Source: Bacteroidetes bacterium GWF2_33_16 (lineage in GTDB: Bacteria > Bacteroidota > Bacteroidia > Bacteroidales > UBA12077). From it: a stretch of 64,000 nt of DNA. Location: NCBI GenBank assembly GCA_001768565.1, contig MEOE01000007.1:115500-179499 (forward strand), in the 5' to 3' direction. Positions within the stretch are counted from its first letter, which is position 1, and each line of letters starts with the position of its first letter. The notes under the pieces are model-generated. The model worked only from the letters and a program-made list of their open reading frames with translations. It had not been told where the DNA came from and ran no database searches. The position numbers were made by a program, and so were the translations under genes. This document shows, one piece after another, positions 39,097 through 48,029 of this stretch.

Positions 39097-39462
39097 TTAG
39101 AGGTTTAATAACATATTCACTTTATCAAAAATGATATCTTTTTGAATGGGTTTATTTACAAATTCACTAATTCCAAGTTGTATGGCTTTTTCTTTTGTAG
39201 TTGATTGAATATCAGCTGTACAAAATATTATTGGAAGATTAAAATTCAAATCTTTTAATTCCTTAAGTACACTCAATCCATCCTTTATTGGCATTACCGA
39301 ATCGAGTATTAAGAGATCAGGGATTTTTCTTTTTATGGCAGTAACTACTTCTTCACCATTTGTAAATTCAAAGATTTTTACCGAGGGAACATCCTTTACT
39401 ATATTTGTAATAAACATCCTTGTAACGGCCGAATCATCTGCAATGTATATCGTTTTTTCCAT
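39097..39462 (-). CDS. CheY-like single-domain response regulator
   Basis: The 121-residue receiver has all key residues: D9/D10 in IADDSAV, phospho-acceptor D54 in LILDSVMP, T82 in IIFCTADI and K104 in FVNKPIQ. There is no output domain, so it must act by protein contact, like CheY. The operon adds a phosphatase (CheC) and a PAS histidine kinase. A -7-like TATTTTTG lies on its strand at 39482-39489, about 20 nt before the start. Confidence 0.92.
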   Translation of the reverse strand: MEKTIYIADDSAVTRMFITNIVKDVPSVKIFEFTNGEEVVTAIKRKIPDLLILDSVMPIKDGLSVLKELKDLNFNLPIIFCTADIQSTTKEKAIQLGISEFVNKPIQKDIIFDKVNMLLNL

Positions 39463-39585
39463 AATGTAAGATTTTGTTATTCAAAAATAGAATAATAAAA
39501 GGAATGTTAAAGCATAAAATTAGTTTGTTATTCTTTTAAAATCAGTTTTTAATTGTAATGATAAATGGGATTTTTTTTATACTAT

Positions 39586-40317
39586 TTATTTCCCTTGTAA
39601 CTGACCTCCTCCGGTTGGAAAACCTATAGGTAAAATATATAAAGGTTCCTCTTCATTCGGCATCATGATTACATTTTTCACCATTGTGTCATCAAAAGCA
39701 CCCACTGCGCATGTTCCTAAACCTAAAGCAACAGCTTGCAAACAAACATTTTCTGCAGAATGTCCCATGTCCATGCATACATACCTTTCTCTTCCTCGTT
39801 TACCGTACTTTTTTGTGGTTCTTTCAAAAACGGCTGAATATACTAAACTAACAGGAGCCTGATTAATGAATTCTTGATTCAATGCAGCTTCAGATAATTC
39901 ATTTCGAACATCATTATCGTAGATCCTTAATAATTGATGGCCTTCAGGTAAATACTTGTAAATCCCTTTGCTTAACCCATTAACATTTCCAACCACAAGA
40001 TAGATTTCTAAAGGATATAATGCCCCTGCCGATGGAGCTGTTTTAAATCCTCCACGAAGAAATGGGGGCGAATTCATTTCTTTTGTAATACCATATGCCG
40101 CCCAGAGTATTTGCGAAACCTGCTGGATAGTTAGGGCATCTTTTTTAAATTCTCTTACCGAACGTCTATTTAGTAGGGTTTCTTCAATTGAAACAGTTCC
40201 TTTTAATACCGGCGATGGAAGTTTTATTGTACTTGAATTCAGTTGTATTGAACTATGGTTTGAATAATAGAAAAAAGGATTACACCATAATAGGAAAATT
40301 ATAATTATTGTTTTCAT
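39586..40317 (-). CDS. SagB-type nitroreductase-family protein, exported
   Basis: This 243-residue protein has an N-terminal hydrophobic signal (KTIIIIFLLWCNPFFYY) and a nitroreductase fold with the SVEETLLNRRSVREFKKDAL start and the TIQQVSQILWAAYG segment typical of the SagB/ThcOx group. FMN contact regions include APSAGALYPLEIYLVVGN and the late GLGTCAVGAFDD. The ATG at 40315-40317 is chosen over a TTG six codons upstream. Exported members are common in Bacteroidota; substrate and electron donor are unknown. No YcaO gene or precursor peptide is nearby, so a role in RiPP synthesis is unlikely. Confidence 0.8.
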   Translation of the reverse strand: MKTIIIIFLLWCNPFFYYSNHSSIQLNSSTIKLPSPVLKGTVSIEETLLNRRSVREFKKDALTIQQVSQILWAAYGITKEMNSPPFLRGGFKTAPSAGALYPLEIYLVVGNVNGLSKGIYKYLPEGHQLLRIYDNDVRNELSEAALNQEFINQAPVSLVYSAVFERTTKKYGKRGRERYVCMDMGHSAENVCLQAVALGLGTCAVGAFDDTMVKNVIMMPNEEEPLYILPIGFPTGGGQLQGK

Positions 40318-40402
40318 AATTTGTTTTTGGGCCAATTTATGAATAATAATTGATTATTTATTTTAACCGATTTGTTAAAAACAGCAAAAAGAATGATTTT
40401 TT

Positions 40403-40434
40403 TTTGAAGCTTTTGATATTATTCTTTACTTTCG
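40403..40434 (+). promoter_or_regulatory. Promoter of a putative small RNA
   Basis: TTTG at 40403-40406, a 20-bp spacer and TACTTTCG at 40427-40434 match the Bacteroidota consensus except for one base. The nearest plus-strand gene is 6 kb away, so the promoter would serve the structured element that follows at 40440. Confidence 0.6.
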
Positions 40435-40439
40435 CACTA

Positions 40440-40537
40440 ATGGTATTAGGGCTGCTCGGCGAAATGTCAGATTTTTGTTGAAATCTAAATAACTACTGAG
40501 TGCTTTCATAGTTATACTTTCAAGGGCAGCCTTTTTT
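40440..40537 (+). ncRNA. Putative structured small RNA
   Basis: Starting six bases after a good promoter, the sequence can fold into a closed three-way form. An outer stem joins AGGGCTGC (40448-40455) to GCAGCCTT (40526-40533) with one G-T pair. Inside lie a hairpin around 40469-40486 (AGATTT/AAATCT) and a second around 40489-40515 (ATAACTA/TAGTTAT). A run of six T (40532-40537) ends it, as in a Rho-independent terminator. No open frame of note is present. Length is about 98 nt. I cannot assign it to a known RNA family. It is convergent with corA and ends 29 bp from the corA stop, so it may also be antisense to the corA 3' tail. Confidence 0.5.
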
Positions 40538-40565
40538 CTATTTAAACCTGTTTGGTTACTGCAAA

Positions 40566-41495
40566 TTAAAACCATTGCCTCTTCCTAAAAATAGCAACTC
40601 CCAGAATTGATAATCCTAATGAAAAAAGAATAATTAATGGCAATGCCCAATTGGAGTTTTCCATAAAGTTGGGAACATTCATTCCAAATACACTTGCAAT
40701 TAATGTAGGAATCATTAAAATTATGGATATAAGTGTTAACTGCTTCATTACCACGTTTAGATTATTAGATATTACAGAAGCAAAAGCATCCATCATTCCA
40801 CTTTGTATATCTGAATATATTTGAGCCATTTCTAAAGCCTGCTTATTCTCAATTAGTGCATCCTCAAATAGATCTTCATTAATTTCAGTTGTTATCTTTT
40901 TTGCATTTCTAAGTTTCGCCAACACAATTTCATTTGCTTTTATTGAGGTAATAAAATAAACGAGGCACTTTTCCATCTTTAGTAATTTATTTAGCTCTCT
41001 GTTTTTAATCGATTTTTCAAGATCTTGTTCTATCTGCGAAGTCATATGATTAATTTGTTTCAGGTATTTTAAATAGACACTTCCTGATCGCAGAAATAAT
41101 CTTAGAATAAAATTTACCACATCTGTTATCTGACGATATTGTTCTCTTACAGATAGAGGTTGGGATGTAGGTAATATTTCATTGTTTTGTAAACAAAGAG
41201 TTAAAGTAAAATCCTCAGCTAAATAAATCCCAAGAGGTATAGTATGAAAAGGCACTCCATTGTTTGAGCTCTCAACAGGGATACGCATAATAACTAACGA
41301 CCAGTCATCATCAAATTCTACCCGAGGTCTTTCATCGGCATCTAAAATATCATTAATTGTATCTGAAGGTAGTTTAAACTCTTCTGATAATCGAAGAATT
41401 TCTGCTTGTGTTGGCTGTATAACGTTTATCCAGCAACCCTTTTCCATTTCAGGAATTTCGACATATCCACCGAATGTTTTAAAGATTGTAATCAT
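40566..41495 (-). CDS. corA: CorA-type magnesium/cobalt channel
   Basis: CorA forms a pentameric Mg2+ channel in the inner membrane. The 309-residue protein has the long cytoplasmic funnel domain and two C-terminal helices (about 250-270 and 285-303). The selectivity motif GMN is at 271-273 in FGMNVPN, and the C-terminal tail is basic (FRKRQWF). It is transcribed alone on the minus strand from a consensus promoter at 41617-41649, which gives it an unusually long and structured leader. Confidence 0.93.
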   Translation of the reverse strand: MITIFKTFGGYVEIPEMEKGCWINVIQPTQAEILRLSEEFKLPSDTINDILDADERPRVEFDDDWSLVIMRIPVESSNNGVPFHTIPLGIYLAEDFTLTLCLQNNEILPTSQPLSVREQYRQITDVVNFILRLFLRSGSVYLKYLKQINHMTSQIEQDLEKSIKNRELNKLLKMEKCLVYFITSIKANEIVLAKLRNAKKITTEINEDLFEDALIENKQALEMAQIYSDIQSGMMDAFASVISNNLNVVMKQLTLISIILMIPTLIASVFGMNVPNFMENSNWALPLIILFSLGLSILGVAIFRKRQWF

Positions 41496-41611
41496 TAATT
41501 TGTCTCCTTACAAAAGAATCTGCAAGGAGCACTAGAACGCCCTTACAGATGAGTTAATACTTATTCTTACTATGATACGGGCCTTCGTCCATGATCTGTT
41601 TTTTTAATTAT
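41496..41611 (-). promoter_or_regulatory. Structured 5' leader of corA
   Basis: The predicted RNA start is near 41611, leaving about 115 nt before the ATG. Two hairpins are visible on the minus strand: a long one closed by ACAGAT/ATCTGT (41594-41599 with 41545-41550), and a shorter one closed by CTCCTT/AAGGAG (41524-41529 with 41504-41509) whose AAGGAG ends 8 nt before the start codon. The second can hide a ribosome-binding-like AAGGAG. This is compatible with cation- or metabolite-controlled translation. I do not recognise it as an M-box or another known riboswitch. Confidence 0.45.
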
Positions 41612-41616
41612 CTCTG

Positions 41617-41649
41617 CAAAGGTAGCTTATTATTTTATTTTTTAGACAA
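41617..41649 (-). promoter_or_regulatory. Promoter of corA
   Basis: On the minus strand, TTGT (41646-41649), a 21-bp spacer and TACCTTTG (41617-41624) match the Bacteroidota TTTG-N19-21-TAnnTTTG consensus. Confidence 0.65.
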
Positions 41650-41691
41650 CTTGTTAAGATTGTTTCATTTTACTTCTTCCATTTTCCCATA

Positions 41692-43080
41692 TTAAATCAT
41701 TCCGGTCATATTCTCAGGATTTACCCATGCATCAAAATCGTCAGCAGAAACATAACCAAGTTCTAACGCTGATTCCTTCAGTGTTTTTTCTTCGCGATGA
41801 GCTTTTTTTGCAATTTCAGCAGCCTTTTCATAACCAATATGTGTATTTAGGGAAGTAACAAGCATCAATGAATTTTGAAGATGCTTTTCTATATTTTGAA
41901 AATTTGGTTCAATTCCAAAAACACAATTTTCTGCAAACGATTTGCAGGCATCGCCAATCAGCATCGCCGACTCAAGAAAGTTTTTTATAATCACAGGTTT
42001 AAAGACGTTGAGCTCGAAATGACCATTCATTCCACCTATATTAATTGTAACATCATTTCCCATAACCTGTGCACAAACCATAGTTAATGCTTCCGATTGC
42101 GTCGGATTAACTTTCCCGGGCATTATAGACGAACCTGGTTCGTTTTCCGGTAAATTTAATTCTGCAATTCCACAGCGAGGCCCAGAACTTAATAATCTTA
42201 TATCATTCGCAATTTTCATTAAACTTGCGGCAAATGTTTTTAATGCTCCATGCGACTCAACAAGTGCATCGTGTGATGCTAATGCTTCAAATTTGTTTTC
42301 TGCTGTAATAAATGGTAATCCAGTCAAGCTTGCTATTTCTTTTGCAACTTCAAAATCAAATCCTTTTGGAGCATTTACTCCTGTTCCAACAGCTGTTCCT
42401 CCCAAGGCTAGCTCAGACAGGTGAGGAAGCGAGTTTTTTAAGTTTCTAAGTCCATGATCAAGTTGAGAAACATACCCCGAAAATTCCTGTCCTAGTGTTA
42501 AAGGAGTGGCGTCCATTAAATGGGTACGGCCAGTCTTTACAATATTCTTCCACAATTCACTTTTGGTTTTTAGTTCATTGCGCAATTTTTCTATTGAAGG
42601 AATTGTGTTGTCAATTAAAATTTTATATGCAGCAATATGCATGGCTGTTGGAAATGTATCATTCGACGATTGCGATTTATTTGCATCATCGTTCGGGTGA
42701 ATAATGCTTTTTCCTTCACCTAATTTGTTTCCAGCCAGAACATGTGCCCGGTTTGAAATTACCTCATTTACATTCATGTTGGTTTGAGTACCCGATCCGG
42801 TTTGCCAAACTTTCAGAGGAAACTGGTCGTTAAGCTTTCCTGCAATAATCTCATCACACACATTACAAATCAAATCTTTTTTATTTGTTGATAAAACGCC
42901 AAGTTTACAATTCACGATAGCTGCAGCTTTTTTTAGATATCCGAAAGCATGAATTATTTCATTGGGCATTTGTGAATTACCAATTTTGAAATTCATTAGC
43001 GATCGTTGAGTTTGTGCACCCCAGTATTTATCGGCAGGAACTTTTACCGAGCCCATGGTGTCGTATTCTGTTCTGTGCAT
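41692..43080 (-). CDS. fumC: Fumarate hydratase, class II
   Basis: FumC interconverts fumarate and malate without an iron-sulfur cluster, so it tolerates oxygen and low iron. The 462-residue protein has the superfamily signature [13 protein letters not shown], the N-terminal [21 protein letters not shown] block and the [11 protein letters not shown] segment that holds the catalytic His. The ATG at 43080 is chosen over an upstream Met that would add ten non-conserved residues. It lies directly downstream of the class I fumarase gene, with a hairpin between. Confidence 0.96.
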   Translation of the reverse strand: MHRTEYDTMGSVKVPADKYWGAQTQRSLMNFKIGNSQMPNEIIHAFGYLKKAAAIVNCKLGVLSTNKKDLICNVCDEIIAGKLNDQFPLKVWQTGSGTQTNMNVNEVISNRAHVLAGNKLGEGKSIIHPNDDANKSQSSNDTFPTAMHIAAYKILIDNTIPSIEKLRNELKTKSELWKNIVKTGRTHLMDATPLTLGQEFSGYVSQLDHGLRNLKNSLPHLSELALGGTAVGTGVNAPKGFDFEVAKEIASLTGLPFITAENKFEALASHDALVESHGALKTFAASLMKIANDIRLLSSGPRCGIAELNLPENEPGSSIMPGKVNPTQSEALTMVCAQVMGNDVTINIGGMNGHFELNVFKPVIIKNFLESAMLIGDACKSFAENCVFGIEPNFQNIEKHLQNSLMLVTSLNTHIGYEKAAEIAKKAHREEKTLKESALELGYVSADDFDAWVNPENMTGMI

Positions 43081-43119
43081 ATTAATTGATTTTATTTTTA
43101 TAATAAACAAATAGAAAAT

Positions 43120-43162
43120 AATATGGTTTGAAAAGTATTAAAAACACCTATCAAACCATATT
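43120..43162 (-). terminator. Hairpin between the two fumarase genes
   Basis: AATATGGTTTG (43120-43130) pairs perfectly with CAAACCATATT (43152-43162) around a 21-nt loop. On the minus strand it follows the class I gene and leads into a T-rich stretch; it may end or attenuate that transcript before fumC. Confidence 0.5.
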
Positions 43163-43188
43163 TTAATATAAATAATGTTGTATTTTGA

Positions 43189-44808
43189 TTATCCCATCAT
43201 CCTATAAAAATCATTTCCCTTATCATCCACAAGAATAAATGATGGAAAATCTTTTACTTCAATTTTATAAATTGCTTCCATTCCTAGTTCTGGATATTCC
43301 AATAACTCAACTTTTGTAATGTTTTCTTGAGCCAGAAGCGCTGCAGGTCCTCCAATACTTCCGAGATAAAATCCACCATATTTTTTACATGCATCGGTAA
43401 CTGCCTGACTGCGGTTTCCTTTTGCGATCATAATCATGCTGCCCCCCTGGCTTTGGAACAAATCAACATAAGAGTCCATACGACCTGCTGTTGTTGGGCC
43501 AAAAGACCCGGATGGCATTCCTTTTGGAGTTTTTGCTGGTCCGGCATAATATATCGGGTGATCTTTAATATATTGTGGCAAGCCTTCACCTTTGTCTATT
43601 CTTTCTTTTAATTTTGCATGTGCAATATCTCGCCCAACAATAATTGTTCCGTTTAGAGATAATCTTGATCCTACTGCATGTTTCGACAACTCAGCTAAAA
43701 TATTTTTCATAGGCTGATTTAAGTCGATGGTAACTGCACCAGATTCATCTGCATTTCGATATTTTTCAGGTATATACTTCCCAGGATTGCTTTCCATTTT
43801 TTCAATCCAAATACCCTCTTTATTTATCTTAGCTTTAATGTTTCTGTCAGCTGCGCAGGAAACGCCCATTCCAACAGGGCACGATGCTCCATGTCGAGGC
43901 AAACGAACAATTCTAATATCCAATGCAAAATATTTTCCTCCAAATTGGGCTCCAATTCCTAACTTATAAGCAGCATCCAAAATTTTGTTTTCTAGTTCAA
44001 TGTCTCTAAAAGCTTGTCCTCCTTCATTTCCTTGCGTAGGGAGATTGTCAAGGTATTTAGCGGAAGCAAGTTTTACGGTTTTAAGCACCGATTCTGCAGA
44101 TGTACCTCCAATTACAAATGCAACGTGGTAGGGTGGACAAGCAGCTGTACCAAGCGATTTGAGCTTTTCGATCAAGTATTTTTCGAGTTTGTCAGGAGTG
44201 AGCAAGGCTTTAGTTTCCTGGTAAAGTGTTGTTTTGTTTGCCGATCCACCTCCCTTTGCAATAAAAAGAAATTTATATTCATCTCCCTCGGTGGCATAAA
44301 TATCGATTTGTGCAGGAAGGTTAGTGCCTGAGTTTTTCTCCTTGTACATATCTAACGGAATAGTTTGCGAATAACGCAGATTTTTTTCCGTATAGGTTTT
44401 ATAAACACCTTTCGACAAAGCTTCTTCATCATTTGCTCCAGTCCAAATTTTTTGTCCTTTTTTAGCTACAATAGTTGCAGTACCTGTATCCTGACAAAAT
44501 GGTAAATCTCCTTTTGCAGAAACTTCTGCATTTCGAAGTAATGTAAGGGCTACATATTTATCATTTTCGCTTGCTTCAGCATCACTAAGAATTGCTGCTA
44601 CCTGCTTAACATGATCTGTTCTTAGCATAAAGGATGTATCAGTCAGTGCTGATTGAGCCAGCTGTGTAAGTCCTTCGGGCTCAACTTTTATTATTGTTTC
44701 TCCATTAAAAGTTGATACAGAAACATGATCTTTTGTAAGTAAATAATACTCTGTTTCATCTTTCCCTATCGGAAAGGGATTCTGATAATTAAATTCAGGA
44801 GTAGCCAT
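43189..44808 (-). CDS. fumA: Fumarate hydratase, class I (Fe-S)
   Basis: This 539-residue enzyme is the oxygen-sensitive 4Fe-4S fumarase. The N-terminal half has [17 protein letters not shown] with a cluster cysteine; further cysteines lie in [14 protein letters not shown] and in the [11 protein letters not shown] stretch, and the C-terminal half ends with the beta domain [21 protein letters not shown]- and C-terminal domains are fused, as in E. coli FumA/FumB. Together with the adjacent fumC it allows the same step under anaerobic and aerobic conditions, in line with succinate/propionate metabolism (mutAB at 31-36 kb). Confidence 0.95.
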   Translation of the reverse strand: MATPEFNYQNPFPIGKDETEYYLLTKDHVSVSTFNGETIIKVEPEGLTQLAQSALTDTSFMLRTDHVKQVAAILSDAEASENDKYVALTLLRNAEVSAKGDLPFCQDTGTATIVAKKGQKIWTGANDEEALSKGVYKTYTEKNLRYSQTIPLDMYKEKNSGTNLPAQIDIYATEGDEYKFLFIAKGGGSANKTTLYQETKALLTPDKLEKYLIEKLKSLGTAACPPYHVAFVIGGTSAESVLKTVKLASAKYLDNLPTQGNEGGQAFRDIELENKILDAAYKLGIGAQFGGKYFALDIRIVRLPRHGASCPVGMGVSCAADRNIKAKINKEGIWIEKMESNPGKYIPEKYRNADESGAVTIDLNQPMKNILAELSKHAVGSRLSLNGTIIVGRDIAHAKLKERIDKGEGLPQYIKDHPIYYAGPAKTPKGMPSGSFGPTTAGRMDSYVDLFQSQGGSMIMIAKGNRSQAVTDACKKYGGFYLGSIGGPAALLAQENITKVELLEYPELGMEAIYKIEVKDFPSFILVDDKGNDFYRMMG

Positions 44809-44896
44809 ATGATTTCTTTTTAGTTTATAATCAATTTGTTATGAAGTATTACGAATGGTAATAACAACACAAATAAGAAATCAAAAGATACAAAAA

Positions 44897-45244
44897 TTAT
44901 AATAAGGTATCAATATGTTCTAAAATATCTCCAAAAATAGCTTTATCTCCTACAACAATAATTGGTCTTCGGATAAGTCTTGGATTTTCAATAAGTATAT
45001 TGATCCATTGATCATCAGAAAAGATTTTGCCTTTATATATTTTTTTATAATCAGCTTCTTGTGTGCGTACAATTTCAAAGGGTTTAACTCCCAGTTTTTT
45101 AACAATCTCTTTTAAACTTTGAACAGTAAATGGTTTATCTTTTAAATATTCAATAACTTCAGGTTCAATCTTCTTGTCCTTAATATATTGTAGCCCATTT
45201 CTGCTCTTCTGGCATTTAGCATTATGGAAAATTACAGGTTTCAT
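44897..45244 (-). CDS. ArsC/Spx-family thioredoxin-like protein
   Basis: The 115-residue protein has the ArsC/YffB fold: FHNAKCQKSRNGLQYI with Cys at 11 and CxxS spacing, the EVIEYLKDKPFT segment, and RLIRRPIIVVGDKAIFG with the two conserved arginines. The family includes glutaredoxin-dependent arsenate reductases and proteins of unknown role, and the conserved cysteine is compatible with either. No other arsenic gene is near, so arsenate reduction is not assured. Its start abuts the stop of the upstream nitroreductase gene with no gap, so the two are cotranscribed. Confidence 0.8.
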   Translation of the reverse strand: MKPVIFHNAKCQKSRNGLQYIKDKKIEPEVIEYLKDKPFTVQSLKEIVKKLGVKPFEIVRTQEADYKKIYKGKIFSDDQWINILIENPRLIRRPIIVVGDKAIFGDILEHIDTLL

Positions 45245-45862
45245 TTATTCTATTAATCTGAAAATTTCATCAAGGTTTTTCTTTGGTTTTTGTTGTGCAA
45301 CTTTTGAGGGTTTACCAATAGCTACAAATGCTATTAAATGATGAGGCGGTTGAATGCCTATTATTTTTTCAAGTTCAATTTTAGCAATCATTGGTGCACT
45401 AAGCCAGCATGCTCCATAACCCAGATCAACTGCCGATAGTAAAATATTTTGAATAGCTGCTCCTGCGCTTTGCATATCGGGATAGTTTCGCATTTTGTTA
45501 ATTTCTTCATGACTCATTTGAACACCCATCTCAAGAACCGACTCGTACTCGTCCATTGCGATAGCAATAACTGCAGGGGCATTTTCGAAAAAAGTAGCAA
45601 ACCACTCGACCTGCGATAACACGTTTTTTGCTGCAATGGAATTGTTTGAAGGAATCTCTTTCATTTTTGCTGCTACCTTAACTGCCATCTTGTTTAGCAA
45701 ATCGCTATTGGTAATAGCATAAAATACCCATGGCTGGTAATTGTTAACACTTGGAGCTAATCCTGCTCTCCGAACTAGTTCTTTTAAATCGGCAATCGGA
45801 ATGGGTTCATTGATAAAGGTTCTGTTGCTTGTTCTTAATTCTATTGCTTGCTTTAATTCCAT
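45245..45862 (-). CDS. Nitroreductase-family flavoprotein
   Basis: The 205-residue enzyme has the nitroreductase fold: N-terminal ELKQAIELRTSNRTFINEP with the FMN-phosphate arginine region, the RRAGLAPSVNNYQPWVFYA segment with FMN contacts, and the late AGAAIQNILLSAVDLGYGAC block. It should use NAD(P)H to reduce quinones or nitro compounds. It is cytoplasmic and unrelated in detail to the exported SagB-type protein at 39.6 kb. It shares an operon with the ArsC-like protein. Confidence 0.9.
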   Translation of the reverse strand: MELKQAIELRTSNRTFINEPIPIADLKELVRRAGLAPSVNNYQPWVFYAITNSDLLNKMAVKVAAKMKEIPSNNSIAAKNVLSQVEWFATFFENAPAVIAIAMDEYESVLEMGVQMSHEEINKMRNYPDMQSAGAAIQNILLSAVDLGYGACWLSAPMIAKIELEKIIGIQPPHHLIAFVAIGKPSKVAQQKPKKNLDEIFRLIE

Positions 45863-45966
45863 AATGCATTGGTTTTAATTTCTAATAAATATACTAATAA
45901 AATCGGATACAAATCAAGTTGAATGTAACCTGATAACAACGAGCATAAAGTTTTTGTTTATAAAAA

Positions 45967-45994
45967 AACCGGTTTTTCTTTTAGAAAACCGGTT
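45967..45994 (-). terminator. Terminator of purQ
   Basis: AACCGGTTTT (45967-45976) and AAAACCGGTT (45985-45994) form a perfect 10-bp stem. On the minus strand the stem runs into a T-tract, so it ends purQ. Confidence 0.85.
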
Positions 45995-46015
45995 CAAATT
46001 TTATAATAGTTGTTG

Positions 46016-46714
46016 TTATTTGTGATGTAAAAAATGCGTGAGTAGTGATTCGAAAATAGCCCGCCCATCAGTATTGCCAAGTTCATCATCAGAAGCTCTT
46101 TCGGGGTGTGGCATCATACCAAAAACATTTTTCTTTTCGTTACACACACCGGCAATATTTTCAATAGAACCATTTGGATTTGCTTCTGCAGTTACCTCTC
46201 CATGCTGATTACAATATCGAAAAAGAATCTGCCCATTTAATCTCATCTGTTGAAGTGTTTCCTCACTAGCATAATAGCGACCTTCTCCGTGTGCTATAGG
46301 AATAATTAATGGCTTTTGTTTGTCTAGCTTTTTGGTAAGTATGGTTGAATTATTATCTGGAATTATATTAATGTTTTTACAAATAAACTTCTGATTCTCA
46401 TTGTGTAATAGCGCTCCTGGAAGCAATCCCGATTCACATAAAATCTGAAAACCATTACAAACCCCAAAAACAAATCCTCCGCGATGAGCAAACTCAATAA
46501 CTTTCTCCATAATAGGAGAATATCTAGCAATAGCTCCTGAACGCAAATAATCGCCATAAGAAAAGCCTCCCGGAAGAACAATCGCATCAACACCTTGTAA
46601 TTCAGTGCTCTTGTGCCATAGTTCAACTACTTCTTGTTCCATAACATTACGTAAAACATAAATCATGTCTTGATTGCAATTGGAACCAGGGAAAACGACA
46701 ACTCCAAATTTCAT
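46016..46714 (-). CDS. purQ: FGAM synthase, glutaminase subunit
   Basis: PurQ supplies ammonia from glutamine to the FGAM synthetase complex in purine synthesis. The class I amidotransferase triad is visible: [10 protein letters not shown] with the catalytic Cys, and PHPERA with His and Glu. The N-terminal [15 protein letters not shown] is diagnostic for PurQ. The ATG at 46712-46714 gives 232 residues. A free-standing PurQ implies the small-PurL, PurQ, PurS type of enzyme; purL and purS are not here. A -7-like TATCTTTG lies on its strand at 46793-46800, and a short hairpin (46753-46777) sits in the leader. Confidence 0.93.
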   Translation of the reverse strand: MKFGVVVFPGSNCNQDMIYVLRNVMEQEVVELWHKSTELQGVDAIVLPGGFSYGDYLRSGAIARYSPIMEKVIEFAHRGGFVFGVCNGFQILCESGLLPGALLHNENQKFICKNINIIPDNNSTILTKKLDKQKPLIIPIAHGEGRYYASEETLQQMRLNGQILFRYCNQHGEVTAEANPNGSIENIAGVCNEKKNVFGMMPHPERASDDELGNTDGRAIFESLLTHFLHHK

Positions 46715-46911
46715 TGACAAAGGTCTTTAGAATTAATTATATTGTTCTGATTTAAAGAAGCTTAGTCTTCTTTATGATTGATTTTTACATCTCAAAGATA
46801 TATAAATATCTCTAACAAATAATAAATTTTGAATTTATATACAGGTAAAAATTTGCTAACTTAGTGCATTCAACATTGATTTCTTTATATAAACTTTTAA
46901 AAATAGATGCT

Positions 46912-47964
46912 ATGAAATTTTTGAAATTCATTTTAAAGATAATAATCCTTTTGGTAATAATTTTCATTTTGTTTTTAGCCTATGCATCAGTAACAAATTA
47001 TAAACCTGAAGTTACCGATGTTGTTTTTGAAACAGCAGCTCCAGATACTATTCCATTGGGAATAAAGCTTGGATTTATGATTTGGAATATTGGTTACTGC
47101 GGATTAAGCGCCGATATGGATTTCTTTTACGACGGAGGAGTCCAGGTTCGTACTTCAATAGAAAATGTCTTTACTAACATTAATAGAAACCTTGAATTAA
47201 TTCAACGAAACGATAGCCTTGATTTTATTCTTCTGCAAGAAGTTGATGAATATTCAAGAAGAAGCTATTACACAAACCAGGTTGATAGCTTGGGACAATT
47301 ATTAAATAATCACCTGGGATTTTTTGGAAAAAACTACGATGTAAAATTTGTACCTATTCCACCCGCCAACCCACTTGGTCGGGTAAAATCAGGGTTGAAT
47401 AGTTATTCTTTATATAAACCATCCTCAACAATTCGTTTTTCTTTTCCGGGCAGTTTTGAATGGCCAGTAAGTTTGTTTAATCTTGATAGATGTTTTCTTG
47501 TAATGCGCTTTCCGACAGCAAACGGAAGAGATTTTTTGGTAATTAATACACACAATTCTGCTTACGACGATGGTTCTTTAAAAAAACAAGAGATGGAATA
47601 TCTTAAAGAATTTCTGCTAAATGAATACAATAAAGGAAATTACATAATTGTTGGTGGTGATTGGAACCAAAATCCACCTGAACTGGATCAAAAGATTTAT
47701 GGCAAAAAAGCAACTGCCAAGAGATTTATTCTTAATCCTATTCCATCCGATTATTTACCTAATGGCTGGACGTGGATATACGACCCAGATATACCTACAA
47801 ACAGGTATTTAAATATGCCATACAATAAGGATGAAAGTATTAAAGTGACTATCGATTTTTTTCTAATTTCTCCAAATATTGAAATGTTACAAGTGAATGC
47901 GATTGATCTCGATTTTAAGAATTCCGACCATCAACCTTTATTATGTGTTGTAAAACTTAAATAA
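46912..47964 (+). CDS. Membrane-anchored endonuclease/exonuclease/phosphatase family protein
   Basis: A single N-terminal helix (FLKFILKIIILLVIIFILFL) anchors the protein; the rest is an EEP/DNase I-like domain. Recognisable motifs are FMIWNIGYCG (N), ILLQEVDEYSRRS (the metal-binding Glu), GGDWNQNPPE (the GDxN motif) and KNSDHQPLLCV (SDH at the C-terminus). These four cover the catalytic set of the family. The substrate could be a phospholipid head group, phosphodiester or nucleic acid; none can be chosen from sequence. The ATG at 46912 is preferred over a GTG 16 codons upstream, and gives 350 residues. It faces the periplasm. Confidence 0.82.
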   Translation: MKFLKFILKIIILLVIIFILFLAYASVTNYKPEVTDVVFETAAPDTIPLGIKLGFMIWNIGYCGLSADMDFFYDGGVQVRTSIENVFTNINRNLELIQRNDSLDFILLQEVDEYSRRSYYTNQVDSLGQLLNNHLGFFGKNYDVKFVPIPPANPLGRVKSGLNSYSLYKPSSTIRFSFPGSFEWPVSLFNLDRCFLVMRFPTANGRDFLVINTHNSAYDDGSLKKQEMEYLKEFLLNEYNKGNYIIVGGDWNQNPPELDQKIYGKKATAKRFILNPIPSDYLPNGWTWIYDPDIPTNRYLNMPYNKDESIKVTIDFFLISPNIEMLQVNAIDLDFKNSDHQPLLCVVKLK

Positions 47965-48003
47965 ATTAACCATTTAAGTTATTCTAAGAAATTTAATTTT
48001 ACC

Positions 48004-48011
48004 TACTTTTG
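48004..48011 (+). promoter_or_regulatory. -7 element before the outer-membrane protein gene
   Basis: TACTTTTG matches TAnnTTTG exactly and lies 18 nt before the ATG. The -33 region has no good TTTG, so the match is partial. Confidence 0.45.
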
Positions 48012-48029
48012 CCCTCCAATTTAATATAA

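Noticed and set aside
39586..40317. RiPP biosynthesis (SagB next to precursor peptide)
   Set aside because: No YcaO-type gene or short precursor peptide is nearby, and the protein has a signal peptide.
44897..45244. Arsenic-resistance locus
   Set aside because: Only the ArsC-fold protein is present; there is no arsR, arsB or acr3 and the partner is a nitroreductase.
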